Below are positions 44,999-54,242 of a stretch of DNA of 61,973 nucleotides, piece after piece. A program made the position numbers and the translations under genes. How positions within the stretch are numbered: the first letter of the stretch is position 1; each line of letters starts with the position of its first letter. Origin of the DNA: Peribacillus butanolivorans (lineage in GTDB: Bacteria; Bacillota; Bacilli; Bacillales; DSM-1321); the NCBI RefSeq assembly GCF_001273755.1, contig NZ_LGYA01000001.1:445486-507458 (forward strand), given 5' to 3'. The notes under the pieces were generated by a model, which worked only from the letters and a program-made list of their open reading frames with translations, ran no database searches and was not told the DNA's origin.

Positions 44999-46354
44999 AT
45001 GGGCTATTTTAAAAAGGTGCTGATTGCAAACAGAGGGGAAATTGCTAGGAGAATTATTCGTACATGTAATAAGGAAGGCATTCGAACAGTCGCTGTCTAT
45101 TCCGAAGCCGATGCAGAGGCTCCTTATGTCAGTGAAGCGACTGAAGCTGTATGCATAGGTCCGGCTCAAGCGAAAAAGAGTTATCTTGATATTGAAAAAG
45201 TAATTCAGATAGCAAAAGAAACACATGCTGATGCTATTCATCCTGGGTATGGATTCTTATCTGAAAATCCGGAATTTGTACGCAGATGTGAGGAAGAAAA
45301 CATTGTCTTTATCGGTCCCTCTGCGGAAACAATACATATTATGGGCAGTAAGCTTGAAGCTCGTACCCAAATGCAAAAGGCGGGCGTAAGGGTTGTGCCA
45401 GGTACGGATAAAAGCATTGAGTCAGTTGACGAAGCATTGCTGATTGCGAACGATCTTGGTTACCCGCTCATGTTAAAAGCTAGCGCCGGTGGTGGCGGTA
45501 TTGGGATGCAGCTTGTTCAAAATGATGCCGAGCTAATAAAAGTGTTTGATGCGACGAAGCAACAAGCTACTTCATTTTTTAAGGATGGAACTGTCTTTTT
45601 AGAAAAATGGATTTCAAACCCCCGCCATATTGAAGTGCAAATTGTCGCTGATACATACGGAAATGTCTTACATTTATTTGAACGGGAATGTTCAGTCCAG
45701 CGCCGAAATCAAAAGGTGATAGAAGAAAGCCCTTCACCATTTCTAAATGATACCCTTAGAAAAGAATTGTTAGATGCAGCCATTCGAGGTGTAAAACAAA
45801 TAGATTATACAAATGTAGGCACAATGGAATTCATTTTTGATGAAAATCAAAATTTCTATTTTCTTGAAATGAATACTCGTCTGCAAGTAGAACACCCAGT
45901 AACTGAAGAAATAACGGGACTGGATTTAGTTGAACTACAGTTAAAAATTGCTGCTAAGGAAAAACTGACAATCACACAGGAAGAGATAAACAAAACAGGA
46001 CACGCGATAGAATGCAGACTTTATGCAGAGGATCCTAATACTTTCTTTCCTAGTCCTGGAGTAATTTCTAGGTTGAAATTACCTGAAAACGATGTAAGGT
46101 TTGATTTTGGCATCATTGAAGGCAGTGCGGTGACCCCTTTTTATGATCCAATGATCGGTAAAATTATTGTACACGGCATCACACGTGATCAAGCAATCGA
46201 AAAAATGCAGCGAGTACTTGATGAGATTGACGTACAGGGAGTTAAAACAAACCTCATGCTTTTAAAACAAATCATGAAAAATAACCAGTTTATACGTGGG
46301 AATTATACGACTCAATTTTTAGCAGAAAATAAAATTCAAGTGCTTGAGGGGTGA
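44999..46354 (+). CDS. Biotin carboxylase (AccC-like)
   Basis: A 451-residue ATP-grasp biotin carboxylase. Motifs: KVLIANRGEIARRIIRTC (about 6-23), HPGYGFLSENPEF (about 80), the ATP loop KASAGGGGIGMQLV (about 159), ERECSVQRRNQKVIEESP (about 225) and EMNTRLQVEHPVTE (about 287). Catalytic Lys, Arg and Glu positions look intact. AGGAAGGAGG precedes ATG 44999. Placement inside a pxp operon points to lactam or amide carboxylation rather than fatty acid synthesis. Confidence 0.93.
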   Translation: MGYFKKVLIANRGEIARRIIRTCNKEGIRTVAVYSEADAEAPYVSEATEAVCIGPAQAKKSYLDIEKVIQIAKETHADAIHPGYGFLSENPEFVRRCEEENIVFIGPSAETIHIMGSKLEARTQMQKAGVRVVPGTDKSIESVDEALLIANDLGYPLMLKASAGGGGIGMQLVQNDAELIKVFDATKQQATSFFKDGTVFLEKWISNPRHIEVQIVADTYGNVLHLFERECSVQRRNQKVIEESPSPFLNDTLRKELLDAAIRGVKQIDYTNVGTMEFIFDENQNFYFLEMNTRLQVEHPVTEEITGLDLVELQLKIAAKEKLTITQEEINKTGHAIECRLYAEDPNTFFPSPGVISRLKLPENDVRFDFGIIEGSAVTPFYDPMIGKIIVHGITRDQAIEKMQRVLDEIDVQGVKTNLMLLKQIMKNNQFIRGNYTTQFLAENKIQVLEG

Positions 46355-47124
46355 AAACAATGTTTAAGGTAGATTTGAACTGTGATATGGGTGAAAGCTT
46401 CGGTCTTTATGAATTAGGTAATGATGAAGAATTAATGCAGTCCATTACCTCGGCTAATATTGCATGTGGTTTTCATGCCGGAGATCCCCATGTTATGAGA
46501 AAAACAGTGGAACTAGCAAAGAAATATGATGTTGGGATTGGTGCGCATCCAGGGTTTCCTGATTTATTGGGCTTCGGTCGTCGCTTCATGACCTGTACAC
46601 CCTTAGAAATTAAAGACTATGTGATGTATCAAGTAGGTGCTTTAAGAGAATTCAGCGCTGCAGCAGATGTCAAAATCCAGCATTGTAAACCACACGGAGC
46701 TTTATTTATGAAAGCAATGGAAGATAAGACTATAGCACGAGCAATATTAGAAGCAATTCATGCTATCGATCCCAATATGGTCATATTTGCGCTTAGCCAA
46801 TCTGAAGTGATGGAAGAAGCGATAAAAATGGGTGTCCCTGTTGCAAAAGAGGCTTATGCTGACCGGGAGCATACTGAAAGCGGGTCCATTTTGTTAACGA
46901 GAACAGGCTCACAAATCAATGATTATGAAGAAATGGCGCAGCGAGTTGTTCGTATGGTCAAAGAAGGAAGAGTCATCACACACGATGGAAAAGATGTTTC
47001 CATTAAAGCAGAGACCATTTGTATTCATGGAGATACACCAGGAGCGCCGACTCTGGCTAAAAAGGTTGTAGAAGCTTTAAAAGAGGGCGGCGTCGAGATT
47101 GTACCTATTAAAAAGATTATCTAG
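46351..47124 (+). CDS. pxpA: 5-oxoprolinase subunit A / LamB-YcsF family
   Basis: A 257-residue LamB/YcsF-type hydrolase subunit. Signature VDLNCDMGESFGLYELGNDEEL is at about 6-27, then NIACGFHAGDPHVM (about 36), HPGFPDLLGFGRR (about 63) and KPHGALF (about 108). The ATG start overlaps the biotin carboxylase stop by 4 bases (ATGA-type overlap region). It completes the PxpABC set and acts on the activated lactam ring in the cytoplasm. A terminator follows. Confidence 0.93.
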   Translation: MKTMFKVDLNCDMGESFGLYELGNDEELMQSITSANIACGFHAGDPHVMRKTVELAKKYDVGIGAHPGFPDLLGFGRRFMTCTPLEIKDYVMYQVGALREFSAAADVKIQHCKPHGALFMKAMEDKTIARAILEAIHAIDPNMVIFALSQSEVMEEAIKMGVPVAKEAYADREHTESGSILLTRTGSQINDYEEMAQRVVRMVKEGRVITHDGKDVSIKAETICIHGDTPGAPTLAKKVVEALKEGGVEIVPIKKII

Positions 47125-47222
47125 TAAGGTACTGGTCCTAAAATGTATATTGGTATAGTAGTTGGACTCTAAATATTGAACTATGCTCTTTAAAAAGGAT
47201 TTATAGATTAGTCGACTAGTAG

Positions 47223-47260
47223 ATGACTCCGGTATTGAATGCCGGAGTCATTCTGTTTAG
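47223..47260 (+). terminator. Terminator of the pxp operon
   Basis: ATGACTCCGG and CCGGAGTCAT enclose TATTGAATG. The T-tract is poor (TCTGTTT), but the stem is strong. Confidence 0.75.
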
Positions 47261-47485
47261 CCCCCAATATAACGAATTGTATTGTAATTTTATCCCTCCA
47301 GACACTCTTCAATTAATTTGTAAACTTCTCAAACTAAGCCCTAGTTCTTTCACTTGTCGTTGAAATTTCAGATACTTAATAAAAGATATAATTGACCTAA
47401 TAATCAAAATAATATATATATTAAAATACTTCTGAATTCATATCTTTATCTATAAAAAGTATAATAAAATTAAGATTTAGTTATC
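47261..47485. other. Intergenic stretch upstream of the third activator
   Basis: AT-rich, no frame supported. It should contain the promoter of the activator gene; no sigma-54 motif was seen, and candidate -10 boxes are too numerous in this AT-rich DNA to choose. Confidence 0.4.
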
Positions 47486-47501
47486 GGGAGGGGTGAGTAA
47501 G

Positions 47502-49547
47502 TTGATTATTTGGAACGATATTCTTAAACCGATTTCAGTATATGTTAATATTCAGAGTAATATTGGATCTGTCATTCAAAAATTATCAGATCATGAAGCG
47601 AATATTGTGTTTGTAAAGGATAAGGGGTCTTTAGTGGGCTATAGCACAATGGAGATTCTAATGCACCAAATTGCTCAAAAGGCAGACTTATCACAGCCGA
47701 TTAGCTATAAAAGTGATATTTTAAAAGTCCCACAGTTCACGCCTGTTGAATTTTTCCATAACGTTTCTCTGATTATAGGGGAAGATGCTAATGGAGAAAT
47801 TGTCGGCTACACTACAATTGAACAAGCACGGAATAAAATCAGTGAGTTGAATTTGAAGGATTTAAATCTCCTTTTACATGGAGCTGGAGTAGGAATTGTC
47901 CGAACGAATATCGATTACCAAATAGAATACATTAATGAAACAGCAGAAAGTATTTTAGGTCTTCACCGTTCATTTTTACAGTTTCGAGACTATAAAATGC
48001 TTTTAACTATCGATAAAAATCTTGATAGAGTCATGACTGGGGAAACTCTTATAAATGTGAACGCCTCTATTAACTTTAAACATACAGTAGGAAATTTTTA
48101 CCCCTTAAGAATGGAAGATAAAATAAAAGGCCTCATACATATCTTTTTCTCGCGTGAAGTTTTCGAGGATTCTGTTAAAGAATTAGACTTTGTTCGAAAT
48201 CTGAATTCTGATTTACAAACGGTATATGCTTCTTCCCAGGAACAAATACTCGTCATTGACGAAAGCGGCAAAATCATTCGAGTAGCGGGTATGTTTCTTC
48301 ACGATTTTTGGAAAGTGGATAATCCAGAAAACATAATTGGTAAGCATATAAGTGAGTTTACTAGAAAAAACATTTTTCAGCCTAATGTTTTTGAACTATG
48401 CAAGAAACAAATGAAAAAGGTTACATCGATTCAGGATTCCATGGGGAAAAGTAGAGTCTGGTCGGTCGCAACCCCGGTATACCACGAAGGGAAATTAGAA
48501 AAAGTAGTTGTACTTTCAAGGGACATTACACAAGAAAGATCCTCAATTTTAGATCAATCGGACGAAGGTTTTCAACCGCTACAAGATCATGATGATTTAA
48601 ACATTAACGAAAAACAACTTGTTTATCGTTCGAAAACGATTGAGAGCTTAGTAGTAGAGATAAAGAGAGTAGCCCAATTTAATTCGACAATTTTACTCGA
48701 AGGTGAATCCGGTGTTGGGAAAGAAGTATTTGTTCACCATATCCATTCAGCCAGTCCACGGAGTAACAAGCAGCTAGTTCGGATTAACTGCGGTGCAATT
48801 CCAGAGAATCTCATAGAAAGTGAATTGTTCGGTTATGAGAAAGGGGCATTTACTGGTGCAGATAAAAATGGGAAAGCAGGCCTGTTTGAGATTGCTGATA
48901 ACAGCACGCTTTTTCTCGATGAAATTGGTGAACTCCCTTTAAATATGCAAGTGAAGCTATTACGTGTGTTGCAGGAACGAGAAGTGACTAGAATTGGCGG
49001 GACCCAGCCGAAACCTGTAAATGTTCGAATTATAACGGCAACGAATAAGGATTTACGAGAGTTGGTGAACCAAGGTGAATTCAGGGAGGATTTATACTAC
49101 CGATTATATGTTATTCCATTTAGTATTCCGCCATTACGTGAGCGAAAAGAAGATATCTTTCCCTTAGCCATTTATTTTCTGGAACAATTTAAAAAAATGT
49201 ATGATATCAAGAAAAGCTTCACCCCAGAAGCTATTGAAGTTTTAGAGACATATGCATGGCCGGGAAATGTAAGAGAACTTCAAAATATAGTGGAGCGATT
49301 AACGTTATTGGGCGAGGGAGAATGGATAAAACGAGAGGATGCATTGAAATTTCTGTACGGGGAAGTTCAAAAAAAGAAAACACAACTAATGGTTTTAGAA
49401 ATAATGCCACTTAAAGAAGCGGTAGAAGAATTAGAAACTCAACTTATTCAAAGAGGGATGCAAAAATACGGCACTGCCGATAAATTATCTAAAGTACTAG
49501 GTGTTAGTCCTGCGACAATAAGCAGGCGGATGAAAAAGCTGAAATAA
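47502..49547 (+). CDS. Sigma-54-dependent activator of the pxp region
   Basis: A ~681-residue enhancer-binding protein with an N-terminal CBS-like region (about 1-110), two PAS-like segments (about 120-225 and 235-340), AAA+ at about 380-610 with Walker A GESGVGKE, GAFTGA and LFLDEIGE, and a C-terminal Fis-like HTH (ADKLSKVLGVSPATISRRMKK). GTG 47493 is in frame but touches the GGGAGGGG ribosome site; TTG 47502 is spaced better. It lies between two pxpBC sets; the pair downstream starts 18 bases after its stop. It likely activates the promoter at 42787. Confidence 0.92.
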   Translation: MIIWNDILKPISVYVNIQSNIGSVIQKLSDHEANIVFVKDKGSLVGYSTMEILMHQIAQKADLSQPISYKSDILKVPQFTPVEFFHNVSLIIGEDANGEIVGYTTIEQARNKISELNLKDLNLLLHGAGVGIVRTNIDYQIEYINETAESILGLHRSFLQFRDYKMLLTIDKNLDRVMTGETLINVNASINFKHTVGNFYPLRMEDKIKGLIHIFFSREVFEDSVKELDFVRNLNSDLQTVYASSQEQILVIDESGKIIRVAGMFLHDFWKVDNPENIIGKHISEFTRKNIFQPNVFELCKKQMKKVTSIQDSMGKSRVWSVATPVYHEGKLEKVVVLSRDITQERSSILDQSDEGFQPLQDHDDLNINEKQLVYRSKTIESLVVEIKRVAQFNSTILLEGESGVGKEVFVHHIHSASPRSNKQLVRINCGAIPENLIESELFGYEKGAFTGADKNGKAGLFEIADNSTLFLDEIGELPLNMQVKLLRVLQEREVTRIGGTQPKPVNVRIITATNKDLRELVNQGEFREDLYYRLYVIPFSIPPLRERKEDIFPLAIYFLEQFKKMYDIKKSFTPEAIEVLETYAWPGNVRELQNIVERLTLLGEGEWIKREDALKFLYGEVQKKKTQLMVLEIMPLKEAVEELETQLIQRGMQKYGTADKLSKVLGVSPATISRRMKKLK

Positions 49548-49565
49548 TAAAGGGGGCGACAATTA

Positions 49566-50441
49566 TTGTTTAATTTGCCTGAAACTCATTTTAATTTCGG
49601 TGGAGATGAATACATATATGCTGAAATTTCTCGTGATATGAGGATTGAGAGTAACTTTAAAGCAATTGCGGTGACGGAGGAGCTGAGAAAAAGAGAGATT
49701 CCAGGCGTTATTGATATTGTTTCATCCAATGCCTCCTATTTAGTTCGTTATAACCCGGACATCGTCTCAGCAAGAGATTTGCTGGACTATTTAAAAGAAA
49801 TAGATTTGACGAAAAGCAATCCTGAAAAGTTAAATTTATCAGTACGAATAGTAGAAATACCAGCATGGTACGACGATCCAGTGTCAAGAGAATATTCCAT
49901 GCGTTTTAAGAGCAGACACCCTGCCCCTGACTTAACAGACTTTGAATATGTGATGAAAGTAAATGGGTTTACCGACAAAGAATCTTTTATAAAATCTCAT
50001 TCAGAGACACCTTATTTAATTACGATGGTTGGATTTCTGCCAGGAACGGGTTGGCATTTTCCGCTTGGATTGCAGCCAAATGGGATCATTCAAGCTCCAA
50101 AATATAATAGTCCCCGTACAGAAACGCCGGAAAGAGGCATTGGTATAGGTGGTGCATTCAATGTGATTTATCCAGTCAATGGACCAGGTAGCTATCAACT
50201 AATAGGACGATCAGCTATCCCTTTAGTAGATAAAACAAACCCATTAGAGGAGACTTCTTTTTTGGCAAGACCGGGAGATATATGGAAGTATCGTCCTGTT
50301 AAGGAATCTGAATATAATGAGATCGAAAGCAGCGTACGTGCAGGAACGTATCATAATAAAGTAAAAGGAATTGATCTTTCTCCACTTGAATATGTACAAA
50401 AAGGAAAAAAATATATCGATGAGCTCATGGAGGATTTTTAA
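49566..50441 (+). CDS. pxpB: 5-oxoprolinase subunit B / KipI-type (copy 2)
   Basis: A 291-residue paralogue of the protein at 42862 with the same blocks: FNFGGDEYIYAEISRDMRIE (about 10), SNASYLVRYNPDIV (about 57), MVGFLPGTGWHFPL (about 155) and PRTETPERGIGIGGAFNVIYP (about 180). TTG 49566 follows AAGGGGGCG. It is probably cotranscribed with the activator. No BCCP, carboxylase or pxpA follows, so it may share those subunits or act as a regulator of kinase type (KipI). Confidence 0.88.
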   Translation: MFNLPETHFNFGGDEYIYAEISRDMRIESNFKAIAVTEELRKREIPGVIDIVSSNASYLVRYNPDIVSARDLLDYLKEIDLTKSNPEKLNLSVRIVEIPAWYDDPVSREYSMRFKSRHPAPDLTDFEYVMKVNGFTDKESFIKSHSETPYLITMVGFLPGTGWHFPLGLQPNGIIQAPKYNSPRTETPERGIGIGGAFNVIYPVNGPGSYQLIGRSAIPLVDKTNPLEETSFLARPGDIWKYRPVKESEYNEIESSVRAGTYHNKVKGIDLSPLEYVQKGKKYIDELMEDF

Positions 50442-51419
50442 ATGATAGAAATTAAGGAGCCTGGGTTATGGACAACGGTACAGGACATGGGACGCGTTGG
50501 GAAGTATCATCTGGGCGTACCGCCATCAGGAGCAGCTGATAAATATTCATTTATTATTGGGAACCTACTTGTAGGAAATCCAGCTGAGTTTGCATCACTT
50601 GAGATGACATTATTAGGGGGAGAGTTTGAATTTCATAGAAATTTAATTATTGCCCTTACAGGTGCTCCAATGGAAGCATACTTAAATCACCAACGATTAT
50701 CTTTCTGGGAAACCCACCAAGTAAAAGAAGGAGACATTTTAACGATAAAAGCTTGCCAACAAGGGGTGAAAAGTTATTTAAGTATCTCTGGTGGCATAAA
50801 GGTTCAAGATGTTTTAGGTAGTAAATCAACCTACGAACTAAGCCAGATTGGGGGCTTTGATGGCAGAAAGTTAGCTGTAGGCGATAGAATACAGATTAAT
50901 GAACCATTGCCAGGGGCTTCAAAACAGGTTGGTAAATCTGCTCCGCTAGAATTCGTCCCAACCTTTAATGATTTTCAAGAATTACGTGTCACGATGGGGT
51001 TATCAGGTTACTTATTGAGCGATCAAGGGTTAAAAACTTTCCTCAATTCGGAATGGATCGTTTCGCATGAATCCAACCGGGTTGCTTACCGATATACTGG
51101 CCCAAGAGTGTCATTCACTGAGCAATATCCACCATTCGGTGCAGGAACTAGTTTTTCGAATGTTGTTGATTTTGCGTATCCTATAGGATCTATTATGTTT
51201 ACAAATGAGGAAGAACTGATTGTTTTACATAATGATGCAATGACAGGAGGTGGTTTTGTTACAATAGGCACCGTAATAAGCCAAGATTTAGATTTAATTT
51301 CTCAATCTAGACCTTTATCGAAATGTCACTTCATCACAGTTACTATTGACCAGGCCATCCAAGCGCGAGCAGAAAGAAAAAAAAGGATGGAAACGCTGGT
51401 CGGTCTTATTAAAAGGTAA
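50442..51419 (+). CDS. pxpC: 5-oxoprolinase subunit C / KipA-type (copy 2)
   Basis: A 325-residue paralogue of the protein at 43728. LWTTVQDMGRVGKYHLGVPPSGAAD is at about 8-32, and YPPFGAGTSFSNVVDFAYPIGSIMF near 230. The ATG immediately follows the pxpB stop with no gap; the ribosome site GGAGG lies within the pxpB end. Conservation of the key blocks suggests a working protein with a shifted substrate range. Confidence 0.88.
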   Translation: MIEIKEPGLWTTVQDMGRVGKYHLGVPPSGAADKYSFIIGNLLVGNPAEFASLEMTLLGGEFEFHRNLIIALTGAPMEAYLNHQRLSFWETHQVKEGDILTIKACQQGVKSYLSISGGIKVQDVLGSKSTYELSQIGGFDGRKLAVGDRIQINEPLPGASKQVGKSAPLEFVPTFNDFQELRVTMGLSGYLLSDQGLKTFLNSEWIVSHESNRVAYRYTGPRVSFTEQYPPFGAGTSFSNVVDFAYPIGSIMFTNEEELIVLHNDAMTGGGFVTIGTVISQDLDLISQSRPLSKCHFITVTIDQAIQARAERKKRMETLVGLIKR

Positions 51420-51612
51420 GTAATGACTTAAACTTTGTACCAAAATAATAAAACTCTTTTCAATAACTGGAACAGGATGTATGAGTATTAAATGAAGAGG
51501 CTCAAAATAACTCGATAGCAGAAGCGGAAATCAAGAGCTTCTAGTCAGAGTTTAGATTGAAGTCAACTTCCTATTATGAACTTTCGATTTTTCAAGGAAC
51601 ATGATTATTACG
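51420..51612. other. Intergenic stretch, nothing recognisable
   Basis: The sequence between the second pxpC and the terminator at 51613 has no supported frame or repeat. Confidence 0.4.
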
Positions 51613-51646
51613 AGAGCATACTCTTACTGGGTTTGCTCTTTTTTTA
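51613..51646 (+). terminator. Intrinsic terminator
   Basis: AGAGCA and TGCTCT arms with an interrupted inner stem, followed by T8. Confidence 0.75.
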
Positions 51647-51747
51647 TTATTAATGCACTATTGCCGTTGAAATGCCAGTACTTCATGTTTTCCTGTATAG
51701 GACAATCTCTGATCAGGAAATGCTTGATGTAAGGAGGCGATGTATGA

Positions 51748-51840
51748 GTGGGTACTTTTGAAGTTCTTTCCCTAATGCTAAGCTTTGGCATGTTTGTAAT
51801 TGCTATTCTTGATTTTAAAAATCATGACAAGAATCCTTGA
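51748..51840 (+). CDS. Holin-like type I toxin peptide
   Basis: A 30-residue peptide: MGTFEVLSLMLSFGMFVIAI followed by LDFKNHDKNP. One membrane helix after an FEVLSLMLSFG opening is the pattern of putative holin-like toxins of Firmicutes (BsrG/TxpA-like type I toxins). GTG 51748 follows AAGGAGGCGA; the ATG at 51744 is out of frame and stops early. Type I toxins are controlled by an antisense RNA from the opposite strand at the 3' end; such an RNA is inferred, not shown. Too short for most gene finders. Confidence 0.65.
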   Translation: MGTFEVLSLMLSFGMFVIAILDFKNHDKNP

Positions 51841-51955
51841 AGATACCGATATATGTTTTTAAACGATAGTCCGCTATTCTATTGATGGAAATGTTTATTT
51901 TAAAAAGGCCGTGTCCTAAGGATGGTAAAAGTTTTCCGATTCTTTTTACTGGCAG

Positions 51956-51980
51956 AGAACACCCAATGAGGTGTTCTTTA
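51956..51980 (+). terminator. Hairpin downstream of the toxin peptide
   Basis: AGAACACC and GGTGTTCT with CAATGA loop, followed by TTTATGTTG. A weak terminator. Confidence 0.5.
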
Positions 51981-52036
51981 TGTTGTTGATAGGTATGCCT
52001 GAATCAAAGCAAATCCTATCATTGTTGCTATCTACA

Positions 52037-52087
52037 TTGACAAAAAAATGATGTGTCAGTATAGTTCTAATAGACCGGTTGATATAA
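52037..52087 (+). promoter_or_regulatory. Sigma-A promoter and likely TetR operator
   Basis: TTGACA (52037-52042) and TATAGT (52060-52065) with a 17-bp spacer. Just downstream, AATAGACCGGTTGATAT (about 52069-52086) resembles the ATAGACC half-site of LmrA/QdoR-type TetR operators, with a degenerate second half. This suggests autorepression. Confidence 0.65.
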
Positions 52088-52107
52088 TTTCAAGGAGTGA
52101 TTCAGCT

Positions 52108-52680
52108 ATGGCAGACAAAAGAAGCTCAAAAGAAGTTCTTATTGAAGCTGCTTCTCGACTTTTTCGAATACGTGGATATTATGGTGTAGGGCTTAAGGAC
52201 ATTATTGAGGAAAGTGGTATTCCTAAAGGCTCGCTGTATCATTATTTTCCTAAAGGCAAAGAAGAATTGGCTATTGAGGCGATTAATCATACAAAAGAAA
52301 TGGTTGTAGGTGAAATTCAGCGAGAATTTGATGAAATTGAAGACCCTATTAAAGCAATTCAGGCTCATATTTATCAATTATCCGAGGTTTTTGGCGAAAA
52401 TGGTAATCTTTTAGGCTTGCCAATCGGAACAATAGCGGCTGAAACATATACGACAAGTGAGCCTATAAGAATGGCCTGTCAAGAAGCTGTAACGGATTGG
52501 CAATCTATTTATGTGAAAAAATTACATGAGGCAGGATACAGTGAGAAGCGGTCTAAGGATTTAAGTATCGTCATTAACGCTTTAATAGAAGGTGGTATTC
52601 TTTTATCTTTAACGGCGAAAAGTGGGGAACCTCTCCACGCTATTGCGGAGCAGATACCATTATTGTTGATAAATAAATAA
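52108..52680 (+). CDS. TetR family regulator, LmrA/YxaF-like
   Basis: A ~190-residue TetR repressor. The HTH at about 8-52 contains FRIRGYYGVGLKDIIEESGIPKGSLYHYFPKGKEEL, where SLYHYFPKGKEEL is typical of the YxaF/LmrA subgroup. The frame is open from 52048, but CAAGGAGTGA fits ATG 52108. The C-terminal ligand domain is helical. The drug exporter follows after 62 bases with its own ribosome site, in the same direction, so this is a repressor-exporter unit like lmrAB. Confidence 0.92.
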   Translation: MADKRSSKEVLIEAASRLFRIRGYYGVGLKDIIEESGIPKGSLYHYFPKGKEELAIEAINHTKEMVVGEIQREFDEIEDPIKAIQAHIYQLSEVFGENGNLLGLPIGTIAAETYTTSEPIRMACQEAVTDWQSIYVKKLHEAGYSEKRSKDLSIVINALIEGGILLSLTAKSGEPLHAIAEQIPLLLINK

Positions 52681-52742
52681 GTGATACGGAAAAATTATTA
52701 TAAGCTTAGGTCGATGCAGTTAGTAATTGGAGGAATTTTTTT

Positions 52743-54173
52743 ATGTCTACAGATGCAACACAGCAACAAAACCCAGTCATTAGAACGACCCCTATATTAA
52801 TCTCTTTTTTAATTGCAGGGTTCATTGGGTTATTTAGTGAGACAGCTTTAAATATGGCACTTGGCGATTTAATACAGGAATTCAATGTTAGTCCTTCTAC
52901 TGTGCAATGGCTGACAACGGGGTATCTATTAACATTGGGGATATTGGTTCCAGTTTCGGGGCTCTTGATTCAGTGGTTTAATACTCGTCAATTATTCATT
53001 GCATCAATGGTGTTCTCTATTATCGGAACGCTCATTGCTGCAATAGCACCTGGTTTCGGCCTATTAATGCTAGCTCGTGTCATCCAGGCAGTCGGAACGG
53101 GACTTTTACTTCCTCTTATGTTTAATACCATTTTGGTAATTTTCCCAATTCATAAACGGGGAGCAACCATGGGGTTGATGGGGCTCGTCATCATGTTTGC
53201 ACCAGCCATCGGACCGACAGTTTCAGGTTTGATCATCGAAAATCTGACTTGGCATTTTATTTTCTGGGTGTCTTTGCCGTTCTTTGTGATCGCTTTACTA
53301 TTTGGTCTCAAGTATATGCAAAACGTTTCAACGATCACCAAGCCTAAAATCGATGTACCATCCATTATTTTATCGACCATTGGTTTTGGGGGAATTGTTT
53401 ATGGCTTTAGTATTGTAGGAGATCAAGGATGGAGAAATGCGATCGTTCTATCCTCGATCATTGTAGGCCTTGTAGCGCTATTCCTGTTTGCTGTAAGACA
53501 ATTCAACATGGATAAACCGATGATTGACTTGCGTGTTTTTAAATATCCTATGTTCACGCTAGGGTTAATAACCGTCTTCATTACCTTCATGATTATCATG
53601 TCATCTATGATCCTATTACCATTATACTTGCAAACTGGGCTAGCATTAGCTGCGTTTTCAGCAGGGCTTGTACTTTTACCGGGTGGCGTACTGAATGGTT
53701 TCATGTCTCCAATTACGGGGCGCATTTTTGATAAATTTGGACCAAGAGGGCTAGTGATTCCAGGCTTTATTATCATGATTGCTATGTTATGGACTTTAAC
53801 GAACGTAACGACTGAAACCTCTATCATTATGGTAATCGTCATGCATACTTTCCTTATGATTGGTGTTTCGATGGTCATGATGCCTGCTCAGACAAATGGG
53901 CTGAATCAACTTCCGAAAAATCTTTATCCAGATGGAACGGCTCTTATGAATACATTACAACAAGTATCGGGAGCCATTGGTACGACGGTTGCTATTACCA
54001 TCATGTCAGCATCTCAAAAAAACTATATGGCTAGTGTAGAAGACCCATTTGACCCATCAGCCATTAGCGGTTCATTGACTGCAGGTGTTCAGGATGCCTT
54101 TGTTTTCGGTCTAGTCCTTGCAATCGTCGGTTTGATTGTGTCGCTCTTTATTAAAACAGCTCGCGATAAATAA
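52743..54173 (+). CDS. DHA2 family MFS multidrug exporter (EmrB/LmrB type)
   Basis: A 476-residue major facilitator with about 14 membrane segments. Motif A-like WFNTRQLFIASMVFS lies near 80, motif C-like GLVIMFAPAIGPTVSGLI near 145, and the opening TALNMALGDLIQEFNVSPSTVQWLTTGYLL near 35 is the EmrB/QacA signature. TTGGAGGAA precedes ATG 52743. It exports drugs or toxic lipophiles using the proton gradient and is presumably repressed by the upstream TetR. A terminator follows. Confidence 0.93.
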   Translation: MSTDATQQQNPVIRTTPILISFLIAGFIGLFSETALNMALGDLIQEFNVSPSTVQWLTTGYLLTLGILVPVSGLLIQWFNTRQLFIASMVFSIIGTLIAAIAPGFGLLMLARVIQAVGTGLLLPLMFNTILVIFPIHKRGATMGLMGLVIMFAPAIGPTVSGLIIENLTWHFIFWVSLPFFVIALLFGLKYMQNVSTITKPKIDVPSIILSTIGFGGIVYGFSIVGDQGWRNAIVLSSIIVGLVALFLFAVRQFNMDKPMIDLRVFKYPMFTLGLITVFITFMIIMSSMILLPLYLQTGLALAAFSAGLVLLPGGVLNGFMSPITGRIFDKFGPRGLVIPGFIIMIAMLWTLTNVTTETSIIMVIVMHTFLMIGVSMVMMPAQTNGLNQLPKNLYPDGTALMNTLQQVSGAIGTTVAITIMSASQKNYMASVEDPFDPSAISGSLTAGVQDAFVFGLVLAIVGLIVSLFIKTARDK

Positions 54174-54201
54174 GGAAGATCTCTTAACGTAATAACATAA
54201 A

Positions 54202-54242
54202 GAAGCCAGCAGGGAATGGGGTTTCTCTGTCTGGCTTTTTTA
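54202..54242 (+). terminator. Terminator of the TetR/exporter operon
   Basis: AAGCCAGCAGGG pairs imperfectly with CTCTGTCTGGCTT, then T6. Confidence 0.85.
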
